This document shows positions 15,261 to 22,589 of a stretch of DNA of 41,106 nucleotides, piece by piece. A model generated the notes under the pieces. It worked only from the letters and a program-made list of their open reading frames with translations. It had not been told where the DNA came from and ran no database searches. The DNA is from DAONLM01 sp035406685. GTDB lineage: Bacteria; Spirochaetota; GWE2-31-10; MWDO01. Location: contig DAONLM010000001.1 in NCBI GenBank assembly GCA_035406685.1, forward strand, positions 1 through 41,106, in the 5' to 3' direction. The position numbers and the translations under genes were made by a program. Each line of letters opens with the position of its first letter. The first letter of the stretch is position 1.

Positions 15261-16235
15261 TTATATCTTTCTTAATTTGCATATAAAAAAACCTTCGTAT
15301 TGATCAGTGGGAATAATTCTTAAACATCTTGCTATTGATTTATCAAAGATATTGTTTTCATAAGAGAGAAATGGTTTTCTATATCCCTCTATATCTTTAA
15401 ATTTATCTTCAATCTCTTCTATTATAACTCTCTCTTTTTTTAAAATTTCATCCACAACCATTTCATTTTCGTAAATATTTAAGGTACAGGTAGAATAGAC
15501 AATTGTCCCATTCTTCTTACAGAGTCTTATCCCATTCAATAATAATTTCTTTTGTAATGAATTAAATTTCTGGATGCTATTCTTTTTCCAGTTTTGATAA
15601 CTCTTTTGGTCATAAATAGTAATGCCACCCTCACCGGAACAGGGAGCATCCACAAGAACTCTATCATAGATATTCTTTATATCTTTTAAGAAATTTTCAC
15701 CTCTTGTTTGATAAAAATTTATGATGTTTGCTCCTAAAATTTTTGCGTTATGTTTTAATCTCTCCATTCTTATATAGTCTGGCTCAATAGCATCTATATT
15801 GCCTCTGTTATTCATAAGGGCTGCAATGTATGTAGTTTTACTTCCAGGGGCACTTGCCATATCAAGTATATTTTCATTCTCCTCTGGTTTTAATATTAAA
15901 ACAGGTAACATACTCGACAGATTTTGCAAATATATATATCCATTCTTTGTTAGGTTGTGGTTTAATAGTATATTGTCTAAATTTTCATTAAAAACAAAAG
16001 CATCTTTTATAAGGGGGATATCCCTGAATTTAAAACCATCCTTTTGAAGGAGCTTCATTACATAACTTTTATCTGTTTTTAGAGTGTTTACTCTTATTGA
16101 GCTTTTTCTTTTTATCCTGAATGAATTAATGATCTTATTATAATCTGCTGGAGAAAAAAAATCCCTAAGAGATTTTAACAAATCTTGTGGCATCTTATTT
16201 ATTAAGTCATTGATCGAATATTTCATCTTACCCAA
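15261..16235 (-). CDS. RNA m5C methyltransferase, RsmB/RsmF (NOP2/Sun) family
   Basis: The product has 324 residues. It methylates cytosine C5 in rRNA or tRNA with SAM. The SAM-binding motif is ILDMASAPGSKTTYIAALM (123-141). Both catalytic cysteines are present: motif IV DAPCSGEGG with Cys199, and motif VI YSTCTLNIYENE with Cys250. The RNA-binding N-terminal region with SIRVNTLKT is kept. The NusB-like domain of RsmB is absent, so RsmF-like or archaeal-like single-domain enzymes are closer in layout. The start is TTG 16235; an in-frame ATG ends at 16226. GACAATTGTC (15498-15507) encodes Thr-Ile-Val just before motif VI, and GGGATATCCC lies at 16015-16024. Confidence 0.92.
   Translation of the reverse strand: MGKMKYSINDLINKMPQDLLKSLRDFFSPADYNKIINSFRIKRKSSIRVNTLKTDKSYVMKLLQKDGFKFRDIPLIKDAFVFNENLDNILLNHNLTKNGYIYLQNLSSMLPVLILKPEENENILDMASAPGSKTTYIAALMNNRGNIDAIEPDYIRMERLKHNAKILGANIINFYQTRGENFLKDIKNIYDRVLVDAPCSGEGGITIYDQKSYQNWKKNSIQKFNSLQKKLLLNGIRLCKKNGTIVYSTCTLNIYENEMVVDEILKKERVIIEEIEDKFKDIEGYRKPFLSYENNIFDKSIARCLRIIPTDQYEGFFICKLRKI
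15498..15507. repeat. GACAATTGTC palindrome, copy 3 (in the rRNA methyltransferase gene)
   Basis: It encodes Thr-Ile-Val in NGTIVYSTC, immediately before the second catalytic Cys motif. Confidence 0.8.
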
Positions 16236-16241
16236 AACTTA

Positions 16242-16727
16242 TTAATTTTTAGTCTGACAATCTTTTATATTCTCATTTATCAAATTTATTCCGTGTTCAA
16301 TTAATTGTTCTACTATTTTATAACATTGTAAAGCACCCTGAGGAGAACCGGGAAGATTAAGGATTATTGTCTTGTTTTTTATGCCACATATCCCCCTTGA
16401 TAGGTATGAATTGATGCTATTTTTTGAATTTTCCATTCTTATATATTCCATAATCCCGGGGGCTTCTTTTTTTATTACTTTTTTTGTTGCCTCTGGTGTT
16501 ACATCTCTTTTAGCAAATCCAGTCCCACCATTTGTAAGAATAAGAGGAATGGATTTTTTTATGAATTTTGTTAACACTTTTTTTATTAGTTTTATATCAT
16601 CTGGCACAAGTTCATAAAAGACTTTATTACCTTTTGATTCAAGATATTCTATAAGAATAGGTCCTGTTTTATCCTCTCTTATGCCATTGTAACTTCTATC
16701 ACTAACAGTAATAACAGCTATCTCCAT
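16242..16727 (-). CDS. mogA: Molybdopterin adenylyltransferase, MogA/MoaB family
   Basis: The product has 161 residues. It adenylates molybdopterin before metal insertion in molybdenum-cofactor synthesis. Key motifs are AVITVSDRSYNG (4-15), LTNGGTGFAKRDVTPEAT (about 63-80, the MPT-binding loop) and ILNLPGSPQGA (about 122-132). The length fits MogA/MoaB stand-alone proteins, not the larger MoeA. The start ATG lies inside the end of the MOSC gene (26-bp overlap), with GGAG at 16737-16740 as RBS. It is the last gene of a minus-strand cluster moaA-moaC-MOSC-mogA. Confidence 0.92.
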   Translation of the reverse strand: MEIAVITVSDRSYNGIREDKTGPILIEYLESKGNKVFYELVPDDIKLIKKVLTKFIKKSIPLILTNGGTGFAKRDVTPEATKKVIKKEAPGIMEYIRMENSKNSINSYLSRGICGIKNKTIILNLPGSPQGALQCYKIVEQLIEHGINLINENIKDCQTKN

Positions 16728-17145
16728 TTTTTAATACTCCCCCTTTTATCACCCTACAGAATATCCCATATTCTGGCATAATACAATTGCCAGTCTTTTT
16801 TTGGATTATACATGGTGATATACAATCCTTTCCAATTATTGTTACCTCTAATTCTACTTTAGACTCAAATACAAATCTTGTTCCTATTTTTATTGAGTTA
16901 AAATCAAAATCATCTATAATAAGATTTTCTCCAAATGCACCATATTGTATTTGAATATTGTTTTTTAAAAGTTCATCTTTTTTTTTATGAAATATCTCAT
17001 AATTAAGGATGCTTACCTGCCTTAAAGAGTCTTTTTTTGCGTGAAAATCATTCTTAATACCAAAATTTTCTATAAAGATAGCAGAATCAACCTCTATTTT
17101 TATCCCTTTTTTGTCACTTAAACAGATTGCTTTGACTTGTGGCAT
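16702..17145 (-). CDS. MOSC-domain protein
   Basis: The product has 147 residues and matches the MOSC (MOCO sulfurase C-terminal) domain. The N-terminal strand is VKAICLSDKKGIKI, then NDFHAKKDSLRQVSIL and YGAFGENLIID. The C-terminal motif GNCIMPEYGIFCRVIKGG has the Cys typical of MOSC proteins. MOSC domains bind molybdenum cofactor or carry sulfur. Stand-alone versions in moa clusters are thought to help cofactor maturation or modification. It overlaps moaC by 28 bp and mogA by 26 bp, so translation is tightly coupled. The RBS is AAGGAG at 17154-17159. Confidence 0.88.
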   Translation of the reverse strand: MPQVKAICLSDKKGIKIEVDSAIFIENFGIKNDFHAKKDSLRQVSILNYEIFHKKKDELLKNNIQIQYGAFGENLIIDDFDFNSIKIGTRFVFESKVELEVTIIGKDCISPCIIQKKTGNCIMPEYGIFCRVIKGGVLKNGDSCYYC

Positions 17146-17567
17146 AATTTTATCTCCTTAATAACCATATTCTTATCAATTGCCTTGCACATGTCATAAA
17201 TGGTAAGAGCCGCAACAGAAACAGATGTTAAAGCCTCCATTTCGGCACCAGTTTTATCTATTGCTGTGATAACACTCTCTATCTCTATCTCCTCTTCAAG
17301 AATGTTAAAGTTTATATCTATGCCAGTAAGTTGTATTTGATGACATAATGGAATAATATTAAAACTATTTTTTGCAGCCATAATTCCAGCAATTTTTGCT
17401 GTTGTGAGGACATTTCCTTTTTTAATATTGCCATTTACTATCTTCTCAATCGTCTCTTTTTGTAATTTAATTATCCCTTTTGCTATTGCAATTCTTTTTG
17501 AGATCTCCTTTTTTGTAATATCCACCATTTTTACATTTCCCTCTTTATCAAGATGAGTAAAATCCAT
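17118..17567 (-). CDS. moaC: Cyclic pyranopterin monophosphate synthase MoaC
   Basis: The product has 149 residues. It converts the MoaA product into cyclic pyranopterin monophosphate. Family motifs are clear: FTHLDKEGNVKMVDITKK at the N-terminus, AKIAGIMAAKNSFNIIPLCH with the conserved LCH motif, then GAEMEALTSVSVAALTIYDM and VIKEIKLCHKSK. The conserved ALTxVSxAALTxYDM stretch is intact. moaC starts 2 bp after the moaA stop, with AGGAGG as RBS at 17571-17576. The order moaA-moaC-MOSC-mogA supports a molybdenum or tungsten cofactor pathway. Confidence 0.96.
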   Translation of the reverse strand: MDFTHLDKEGNVKMVDITKKEISKRIAIAKGIIKLQKETIEKIVNGNIKKGNVLTTAKIAGIMAAKNSFNIIPLCHQIQLTGIDINFNILEEEIEIESVITAIDKTGAEMEALTSVSVAALTIYDMCKAIDKNMVIKEIKLCHKSKQSV

Positions 17568-17569
17568 TT

Positions 17570-18373
17570 TTATCCTCCTATCTGAATCATACTTAATTTG
17601 TTATTCTTTTCACCTTTCTCTGGTTTTAAATTAATGCACTCTTTAAGTGCTATCTTGTAATCAGAATATTCTCTTATATTAATACTTTTTTCAGAAAAAA
17701 GACATGGCAGTAGCATCCCATTTGAAGTAAGCCTTATTCTATTACAGAACTTACAGGAGAGAGGTTTATTTGTTTCTATATTTTCAGAAAAGTTTTTATC
17801 TTTTTTAAGATTCATCTGATTTATGAGTTGAAAGTCAAAATCATTATCACTGGCAAATTTTTTTATATCTTGAATTTCATTTTCATTAATATTTTTTAAA
17901 AGAACAGTATTTATCTTGATTTTTTTAAAAAAAAGCTCTTTTGCCTTCATTAATCCCTTAATAACAATATCAAATTCTCCAATCTTTGTTATTTCTTTAT
18001 ATTTTTGCGGATTGAGTGTATCAAGAGATACATTTATTCGAGAGAGATTTGCCTTTTTTAGTTTGAAAGCCATATCATTTAATAAAACGCCATTTGTAGT
18101 AATAGAAATATCCTCTATTCCTTTAATTTCTGAAATCATCTTTATGAGTATATCAATGTCCTTTCTTATTAACGGCTCTCCGCCAGTAAGTTTGACTCTT
18201 TTTATTCCGAGTTTAACACATTCTTTAATAATAGAGACAATCTCTTCAAAAGATAGTAAATCTTCTTTTTTAAGATATTGATACTCCTCATAACAATAAA
18301 AGCATCGTAAATTACATCTATCTGTTACAGAAATTCTAATTGTATTTATCTCTCTTTGATATTTATCAACCAA
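17570..18373 (-). CDS. moaA: GTP 3',8-cyclase MoaA, unusually short
   Basis: The product has 267 residues against about 320-330 for most MoaA proteins. It is a radical-SAM enzyme that starts molybdenum-cofactor synthesis from GTP. The N-terminal cluster is VTDRCNLRCFYCY (Cys20, 24, 27), followed by KLTGGEPLIR. The C-terminal cluster CKFCNRIRLTSNGMLLPC (Cys207, 210, 224) keeps the CX2CX13C spacing, and the protein ends in Gly-Gly as MoaA requires. The missing ~50 residues lie between LINQMN (183-188) and Cys207. In standard MoaA this stretch holds the insert before the FCxxCNR motif. All six cluster ligands remain, so it is probably functional. It starts with TTG after AAGGG. Confidence 0.9.
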   Translation of the reverse strand: MVDKYQREINTIRISVTDRCNLRCFYCYEEYQYLKKEDLLSFEEIVSIIKECVKLGIKRVKLTGGEPLIRKDIDILIKMISEIKGIEDISITTNGVLLNDMAFKLKKANLSRINVSLDTLNPQKYKEITKIGEFDIVIKGLMKAKELFFKKIKINTVLLKNINENEIQDIKKFASDNDFDFQLINQMNLKKDKNFSENIETNKPLSCKFCNRIRLTSNGMLLPCLFSEKSINIREYSDYKIALKECINLKPEKGEKNNKLSMIQIGG

Positions 18374-18388
18374 ATTTTTTCCCTTGTT

Positions 18389-19195
18389 TTAATTGAGTAA
18401 ACTTAGATTCTCAATTAGATTTATAACAAAATTTAACATTAAATTCAATGATTTTTCTTGAATTGTGAATATATTATCTTTATTAGAATGAATATTATTC
18501 CATATAGAAGGGTAAGTATCTTTATTGTTAGCATAATTTAGTGCTTCATAATATGGGACAATTGTCAATACCACGCCTTCATAGTGGAATGTATGAACAG
18601 AGACCATATCAGTATATGGGACTGGAAGATGTATATATTTAAAATTATTATTCTTTGCTACCTTGGTTGCAAAATCTATAAGACGCTGACTACAATCTAT
18701 TTTTCCAGATTTTTTTGCTATCAGAACAGCATCACCTATACCAGAGAGTTCAAGAATAAAGATGCCTTTATTTTTCCCTTTGCTGCAATGATTTTTAATA
18801 TAATCAAAAGAGCCTATTTTGTCTATAATTTTTGTCATATTACCATTTACTATACTTCCACTTAATAACCCGCCAACAAATTCTTCTTTATCATTAAAAA
18901 CAATTTTTATTGTATAAAAAGGTGACTTATCTTTTAAATATAAAAGAAGAGAAAGTAAAACTGCAACTGATGAGGTATTATCATTTGCTCCTTCATCAGT
19001 GCCCATAGATATATCATAATGGGCAAGAAATATTATTTCACCATCATTAGTGCCATTAATTTTTACTTCTATATTGCAACCTGCATCATAGGACAATTCT
19101 CTGAATTCTATTTTATTTTTTCTTAAGAATTTTTTTATAAAATCTACTCTATTTTTTGAATTAATAATACCAATCACAATCTCTTTTATTTCCAT
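18389..19195 (-). CDS. M28-type zinc aminopeptidase-like protein
   Basis: The product has 268 residues with no signal peptide. The co-catalytic zinc layout of family M28 is recognisable: FLAHYD (His59, Asp61), GANDNTSSVAVLL (bridging Asp72), NDKEEFVG (general base Glu104, ligand Glu105), ELSGIGD (149-155, acidic ligand position) and a late NNIHSNKDN (His236). This predicts a cytoplasmic aminopeptidase or related hydrolase, though the substrate cannot be told. It sits 15 bp before moaA on the same strand, with no obvious link to cofactor synthesis. GACAATTGTC at 18557-18566 encodes Thr-Ile-Val in GVVLTIVPYY. Confidence 0.78.
   Translation of the reverse strand: MEIKEIVIGIINSKNRVDFIKKFLRKNKIEFRELSYDAGCNIEVKINGTNDGEIIFLAHYDISMGTDEGANDNTSSVAVLLSLLLYLKDKSPFYTIKIVFNDKEEFVGGLLSGSIVNGNMTKIIDKIGSFDYIKNHCSKGKNKGIFILELSGIGDAVLIAKKSGKIDCSQRLIDFATKVAKNNNFKYIHLPVPYTDMVSVHTFHYEGVVLTIVPYYEALNYANNKDTYPSIWNNIHSNKDNIFTIQEKSLNLMLNFVINLIENLSLLN
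18557..18566. repeat. GACAATTGTC palindrome, copy 4 (in the M28-type peptidase gene)
   Basis: Exact copy; encodes Thr-Ile-Val on the minus strand. Confidence 0.8.
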
Positions 19196-19227
19196 AAAAA
19201 GATTATCGGGGGATTGATTTGTTATAT

Positions 19228-19905
19228 TTATTTCTTTTTTATAGAACCTTTTATCATTACAAGAAAGATTTTTGATAAGATATCATTTCTTTTTTTTATA
19301 TTAAAGCCATGAAGATCACAAAAATCCTGCAATTTTTTAATCTCATTTTCACCAAAGTAGAAGTTACCATTACATAATGGCTTCACTTCATAGTTATATT
19401 TTATTTTCATTTTTGAGTCTATATCAAAAATTATGTTACTCAACATGCTATTGCTATTACTAATAAATCTTTTAAAATTATATGGCAATGCTTCTACTGA
19501 TACAAGTTCCAGAAATATAAATTTACCATCTGGTTTTAATATTCTCTCAATTTCATATAGATTTTTCTTATTGTTAATTACATTCTGACCTAATAAAAGG
19601 TCAATACTATTATTTTTTAGGTAGTTATTTTTAAGATCTGTCATATTAAAAAGAATGTTTTTATTACTAAAAAATATTAGATTTAGTTTTAAAAAATCTT
19701 TATAATTGTTACAAAAATTTATTATATTACAATTACTATTAAGATAGTGATCAATTTTATTGATAAAATCTTCGTTAAGAAAAGAGAGATTAACTATAGA
19801 GAAACCATTTTTAATTATATCTTTGATATTCTCGAATATTATATTATAATATTCATTCGTTTTAGGTATATACTCTTTATTCTCGACTCTTATATTATTT
19901 AACAT
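19228..19905 (-). CDS. Divergent class I SAM methyltransferase-like protein
   Basis: The product has 225 residues. The middle resembles a class I methyltransferase: NNSIDLLLGQNVINNKKNLY followed by EIERILKPDGKFIFLELVS (about 118-153) is the usual post-motif II/III region. The glycine-rich SAM loop expected earlier is degenerate (FSIVNLSFLNEDF), so SAM binding is doubtful. The sequence is very Asn-rich. It could be an inactive or highly diverged homologue of the methyltransferase at 20125, which lies on the same strand. It has its own promoter and is 32 bp from the M28-type gene. Confidence 0.6.
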   Translation of the reverse strand: MLNNIRVENKEYIPKTNEYYNIIFENIKDIIKNGFSIVNLSFLNEDFINKIDHYLNSNCNIINFCNNYKDFLKLNLIFFSNKNILFNMTDLKNNYLKNNSIDLLLGQNVINNKKNLYEIERILKPDGKFIFLELVSVEALPYNFKRFISNSNSMLSNIIFDIDSKMKIKYNYEVKPLCNGNFYFGENEIKKLQDFCDLHGFNIKKRNDILSKIFLVMIKGSIKKK

Positions 19906-19937
19906 AAAAAACTCTTTTTAAAATCTCTTTATAATTA

Positions 19938-19965
19938 ATTATATCCCTTTTTTTGAAAAAATCAA
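19938..19965 (-). promoter_or_regulatory. Promoter of the divergent methyltransferase gene
   Basis: On the minus strand, TTGATT (19960-19965), a 16-bp spacer and TATAAT (19938-19943), 33 bp before the start at 19905. Confidence 0.55.
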
Positions 19966-20109
19966 TAGAAAAATTCATGCTTATGAGTAAAAAAGATAAA
20001 TTTTATTTTCTATTTTAGGAAGAAAGACAACTTAAATCGGGCTTAATTATTTATATATTACATAGTGGATATTTAAATATATTTGTTGAAATAATTTTTG
20101 TAAATAAGA

Positions 20110-20129
20110 AATAGGACAATTGTCCTATT
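20110..20129. repeat. 20-bp perfect palindrome AATAGGACAATTGTCCTATT, copy 5
   Basis: The core GACAATTGTC is at 20115-20124. The palindrome overlaps the TAG stop codon (20125-20127) of the minus-strand methyltransferase. It could fold as a hairpin at the mRNA end, but no clean T run follows. A near copy (AGGAGAATTGTCCTATT) lies at 21381-21397, upstream of the same gene. Confidence 0.75.
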
Positions 20130-21267
20130 CTTTTATCCCTCTTATCACCGCTACATAACAATTATCATATTTCTGCTCTAATATTGACATATCTGGGATT
20201 GTTTTTACATCTTTAAATCCAGCATTATTTAAAGCATTAACCCAATCTCGCCATTCCATAAAACCATGCCTTGGTCTTATATCTTTATCTAATTTTACAT
20301 TCCAATAATCAGACAGCGTATTAAGGATAAATTCTTGCTGAATCATTTTATTACCGACTGGTCTAACTGTTTCTACTATAATAAAAGAGCCACCTTTTTT
20401 CAAAGTTTTTAAAATTTCATTTAATGAAAATCTTAAATCATAAGCAACATGTATTGCATTTACACCCCATACAACATCAGCACTTTCTGGCTCATAACCT
20501 TGACTAGTTAAATCCATATTAAAATCAAGTTTTCTAAAATCAAAGGCGTTAAGATCTTCTGTGATTGTCAATAGATCTTTTTTAGTAGTTCTTAACATTT
20601 TGTTTGCGATATCTGTAAATATATATTTAAAATTATTTAATGGTAATTTTTCTTGCAGTCTTTGAATTAAGAATTGCTTTGTGCCACCACCCATTCCACC
20701 ACCAATTTCTATTATTGTTGGATTTTCTCTCTGTGAAATATCCCAATTTAATATCTTGGCGCCAGCTATATTATGAACATTATAAAAAAGATTATTACTA
20801 TAATACTCATTAGTAATATTTATATTTTCTGGGGAAAAAATTATATCAACTCCACTCTTTTTAGAAGAAAGAAAATCTGGATAATTATCTGCCATCAATT
20901 GAAGCATATTAAATGCAGCTATACTGTCAGGTGCCTCGTTAAAAGCTTTTTTTCTTATCTCTTCTAAATTATAATCTATTTTTTTATTTCCCCATTTATA
21001 TAAAAAATCACTGTTTTCTTCTTTAATTTCAATATAACCATCTAAAGATAGCCTATCCAATATCCATTTTAAAGCATTTTTAACCTTATCTTCATATCCT
21101 TTGTTTGCTATAATATTTTCTAATGTAGTAAAATCATTCAATATATTTTTTATATCTGTTTTAACAAGAATATCATCGATTAATTTTAATAGATAATAAT
21201 CTGTTAATTTCCATATATCTCTTATTGTTTTATTTATTAAATCATTTAAATACCAATCTTCAAACAT
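20125..21267 (-). CDS. SAM-dependent methyltransferase
   Basis: The product has 380 residues. Residues 1-175 are a helical region of unknown role. Then comes a clear SAM motif I, IIEIGGGMGGGTKQFL (185-200), motif II YIFTDIANKML, and a post-motif segment ADVVWGVNAIHVAYDLRFSL with LKKGGSFIIVETVRP. The layout (long helical N-terminus, glycine-rich EIGGGxGGGT loop, NAIHV) resembles C-methyltransferase domains of polyketide synthases and related small-molecule methyltransferases. That is a fold-level comparison and the substrate is unknown. The RBS is GAGGT before ATG. A weak promoter (TAGACA-N17-TATTCT, 21311-21339 minus) lies upstream. Confidence 0.8.
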   Translation of the reverse strand: MFEDWYLNDLINKTIRDIWKLTDYYLLKLIDDILVKTDIKNILNDFTTLENIIANKGYEDKVKNALKWILDRLSLDGYIEIKEENSDFLYKWGNKKIDYNLEEIRKKAFNEAPDSIAAFNMLQLMADNYPDFLSSKKSGVDIIFSPENINITNEYYSNNLFYNVHNIAGAKILNWDISQRENPTIIEIGGGMGGGTKQFLIQRLQEKLPLNNFKYIFTDIANKMLRTTKKDLLTITEDLNAFDFRKLDFNMDLTSQGYEPESADVVWGVNAIHVAYDLRFSLNEILKTLKKGGSFIIVETVRPVGNKMIQQEFILNTLSDYWNVKLDKDIRPRHGFMEWRDWVNALNNAGFKDVKTIPDMSILEQKYDNCYVAVIRGIKE

Positions 21268-21619
21268 TATTTTTTACCTCGTTTAGAAAAATTGTATTTT
21301 ATTATAGAATAGAATACAATAAATATTTATATTTGTCTATAAAAATAATTATGCTTTAAAAGATATTTTTAGATTTTATTAGGAGAATTGTCCTATTTTT
21401 TTGAAAAAAAAGACAAAAATTCATAATCGCTGAAAATGATTAAAATAATATTACTTCTTATTTTTCCTAACAAGAATGCTTGAAATAATTTCAGTAAGAA
21501 TACTGGAATAACTTTATTTTAAGCGATTTTAAAAAAGTGCCAAAAAAAATGAAAAAAAATTTTAATTTTTGTAAAGGATTTTTTCACTTTTTTTGTGATT
21601 AATAAGTGAGGAGGAAAAT
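21268..21619. other. Intergenic gap with a near-palindrome and the left part of element E3
   Basis: About 350 bp without a gene. It holds a possible minus-strand promoter (21311-21339), the imperfect palindrome AGGAGAATTGTCCTATT (21381-21397), and from 21523 the degenerate left end and conserved leader of element E3. Confidence 0.6.
21564..21602 (+). promoter_or_regulatory. Conserved E-family leader with two TTTTGT boxes 24 bp apart
   Basis: TTTTGT at 21567-21572 and 21591-21596, with AAAGGATTTTTTCAC between. The surrounding sequence has diverged from E2 and E4, but the boxes, the AAAGGATTTT core and the spacing are unchanged, which argues for function. Confidence 0.5.
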
Positions 21620-22144
21620 ATGAAAAAAGAATTTAATTTTATGATTGACAACAAACTTGAAAAAAATATTCTCTCTTATTGTAAAAAGAGAAAAATTAGT
21701 TACAACAGGGCAATAAATGAGATTATAGAGTTAATGTTGCCAGTAATAAAGGAGATACACTATTTTTCAGAGGAGAATGATTGCAAATATCAAAGAATAG
21801 ATGCTGTAAAAAAAATTCATTTGTATATGCCTAAAGAAATTTATAGAGAATTAAAGCTTGTTCATAGTAATCTTAATTTTTATAGCATTGCGATTCTTGT
21901 TAGATTTATGCTTGATATTTATTTTGAGTGGCTTGAAGAGACAAATGATAATGAGACAAAAATAAAAGAGAGGGTAAATGAGATAATAACTAAAATTGAT
22001 GATAGATTGAAAAAAAGTAATTACGAGGTAATAAAAAATGAGTTGAAAGTAAGGATAGGACAATTGTCTTGCAATCCATTTCCTCATACTCTTAAAATTC
22101 ATTATAATTTTGATTTCTCAATTCACAAGATAGAATTTTTATGA
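21620..22144 (+). CDS. E-family tandem RHH-like DNA-binding protein, type B
   Basis: The product has 174 residues. The first strand-helix-helix segment is EFNFMIDNKLEKNILSYC with ISYNRAINEIIELMLPVI. The second follows YQRIDAVKKIHLYMPKEIYR and ELKLVHSNLNFYSIAILVRF, aligning closely with the proteins at 6120 and 30739. The C-terminus has a charged helix and ends SIHKIEFL, like LKEIKFL at 6120 (type B). A strong GAGGAGG precedes the ATG. The stop is followed within about 20 bp by the DUF134 promoter, so it may affect that operon. GACAATTGTC (22059-22068) falls here in a different frame (Gln-Leu). Confidence 0.72.
   Translation: MKKEFNFMIDNKLEKNILSYCKKRKISYNRAINEIIELMLPVIKEIHYFSEENDCKYQRIDAVKKIHLYMPKEIYRELKLVHSNLNFYSIAILVRFMLDIYFEWLEETNDNETKIKERVNEIITKIDDRLKKSNYEVIKNELKVRIGQLSCNPFPHTLKIHYNFDFSIHKIEFL
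22059..22068. repeat. GACAATTGTC palindrome, copy 6 (in the E3 gene)
   Basis: Exact copy in the E3 gene; the only coding copy not read as Thr-Ile-Val (it is read GGA-CAA-TTG-TCT). Confidence 0.8.
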
Positions 22145-22162
22145 ATTTCAATAAAAAAATAG

Positions 22163-22205
22163 TTGACCAAATTATCTTTTATTGCTATATATGTGCATAT
22201 GCACA
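22163..22205 (+). promoter_or_regulatory. Promoter and operator of the DUF134-mrp operon
   Basis: TTGACC (22163-22168), a 17-bp spacer and TATATA (22186-22191) form the promoter. A perfect 14-bp palindrome TGTGCATATGCACA (22192-22205) starts right after the -10 box and covers the expected transcription start. That placement is ideal for repression. The DUF134 helix-turn-helix protein encoded next is the natural candidate to bind it; this is inference. Confidence 0.65.
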
Positions 22206-22223
22206 GTTATTAAGGAATTATAA

Positions 22224-22538
22224 ATGCCAAGATGTAAAAAGAAAAGATGTTGTAGATTTTTAGATTCTGAAAAGATTTTTAAACCAGCGGGAATTCCTTT
22301 TAATCAACTTGAAGTAATCGAAATATCCCTTGATGAATTTGAGGCAATTAGGTTATGTGATTATGATAAATTAAGTCAAATTGGTGCTGCTGGGAGAATG
22401 AATATTTCAAGAGGAACTATTCAACGGCTTTTAGAATCTGGAAGATACAAAATAGTAGATGCTTTATTGAATAATAAAATTTTAAAAATAAATAACATAG
22501 AACTAAATCAAAGTATAAATCAAAATGAAATCAAATAA
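22224..22538 (+). CDS. DUF134 (UPF0251) family helix-turn-helix regulator
   Basis: The product has 104 residues. It fits the DUF134 family: an MPRxKK start, IFKPAGIPFNQLEVIEISLD, then EFEAIRLCDYDKLSQIGAA, GRMNISRGTIQRLLESGRYK and IVDALLNNKILKI. The DELEALRL-like helix and the SRGTIQRLL recognition helix form a sigma-region-4-like HTH. The N-terminus has four cysteines within the first ~10 residues (Cys4, Cys9, Cys10 visible, plus Cys45 later), which could ligate metal. DUF134 genes often neighbour Mrp/NifB-type iron-sulfur genes, and mrp follows here after 51 bp. A palindromic operator overlaps its promoter. Confidence 0.85.
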   Translation: MPRCKKKRCCRFLDSEKIFKPAGIPFNQLEVIEISLDEFEAIRLCDYDKLSQIGAAGRMNISRGTIQRLLESGRYKIVDALLNNKILKINNIELNQSINQNEIK

Positions 22539-22589
22539 AAGATATTTTAATTAGTTTAATTTATAAATAATTTATCATAGGAGATTTTT

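Larger units (their letters stand above)
21523..22144 (+). mobile_element. Element E3, degenerate copy of the repeat family
   Basis: The left end GCGATTTTAAAAAAGTGCCA (21523-21542) keeps GCGATTTT and GCCA of the family repeat but has lost the middle. The leader with TTTTGT boxes 24 bp apart (21567 and 21591) is kept, and the gene at 21620 is intact. No right-end repeat is visible: the next clear feature is the promoter of the DUF134 gene at 22163. This looks like an old, immobilised copy whose gene is still maintained. The end coordinate is the stop codon, not a proven boundary. Confidence 0.45.

Noticed and set aside
16242..18373. Horizontal transfer of the molybdenum-cofactor cluster
   Set aside because: Base composition, codon use and promoter style look like the neighbours; nothing mobile flanks it.
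20110..20129. Rho-independent terminator
   Set aside because: The stem is good, but no T run follows in either direction, and the same palindrome occurs inside genes where termination would be harmful.
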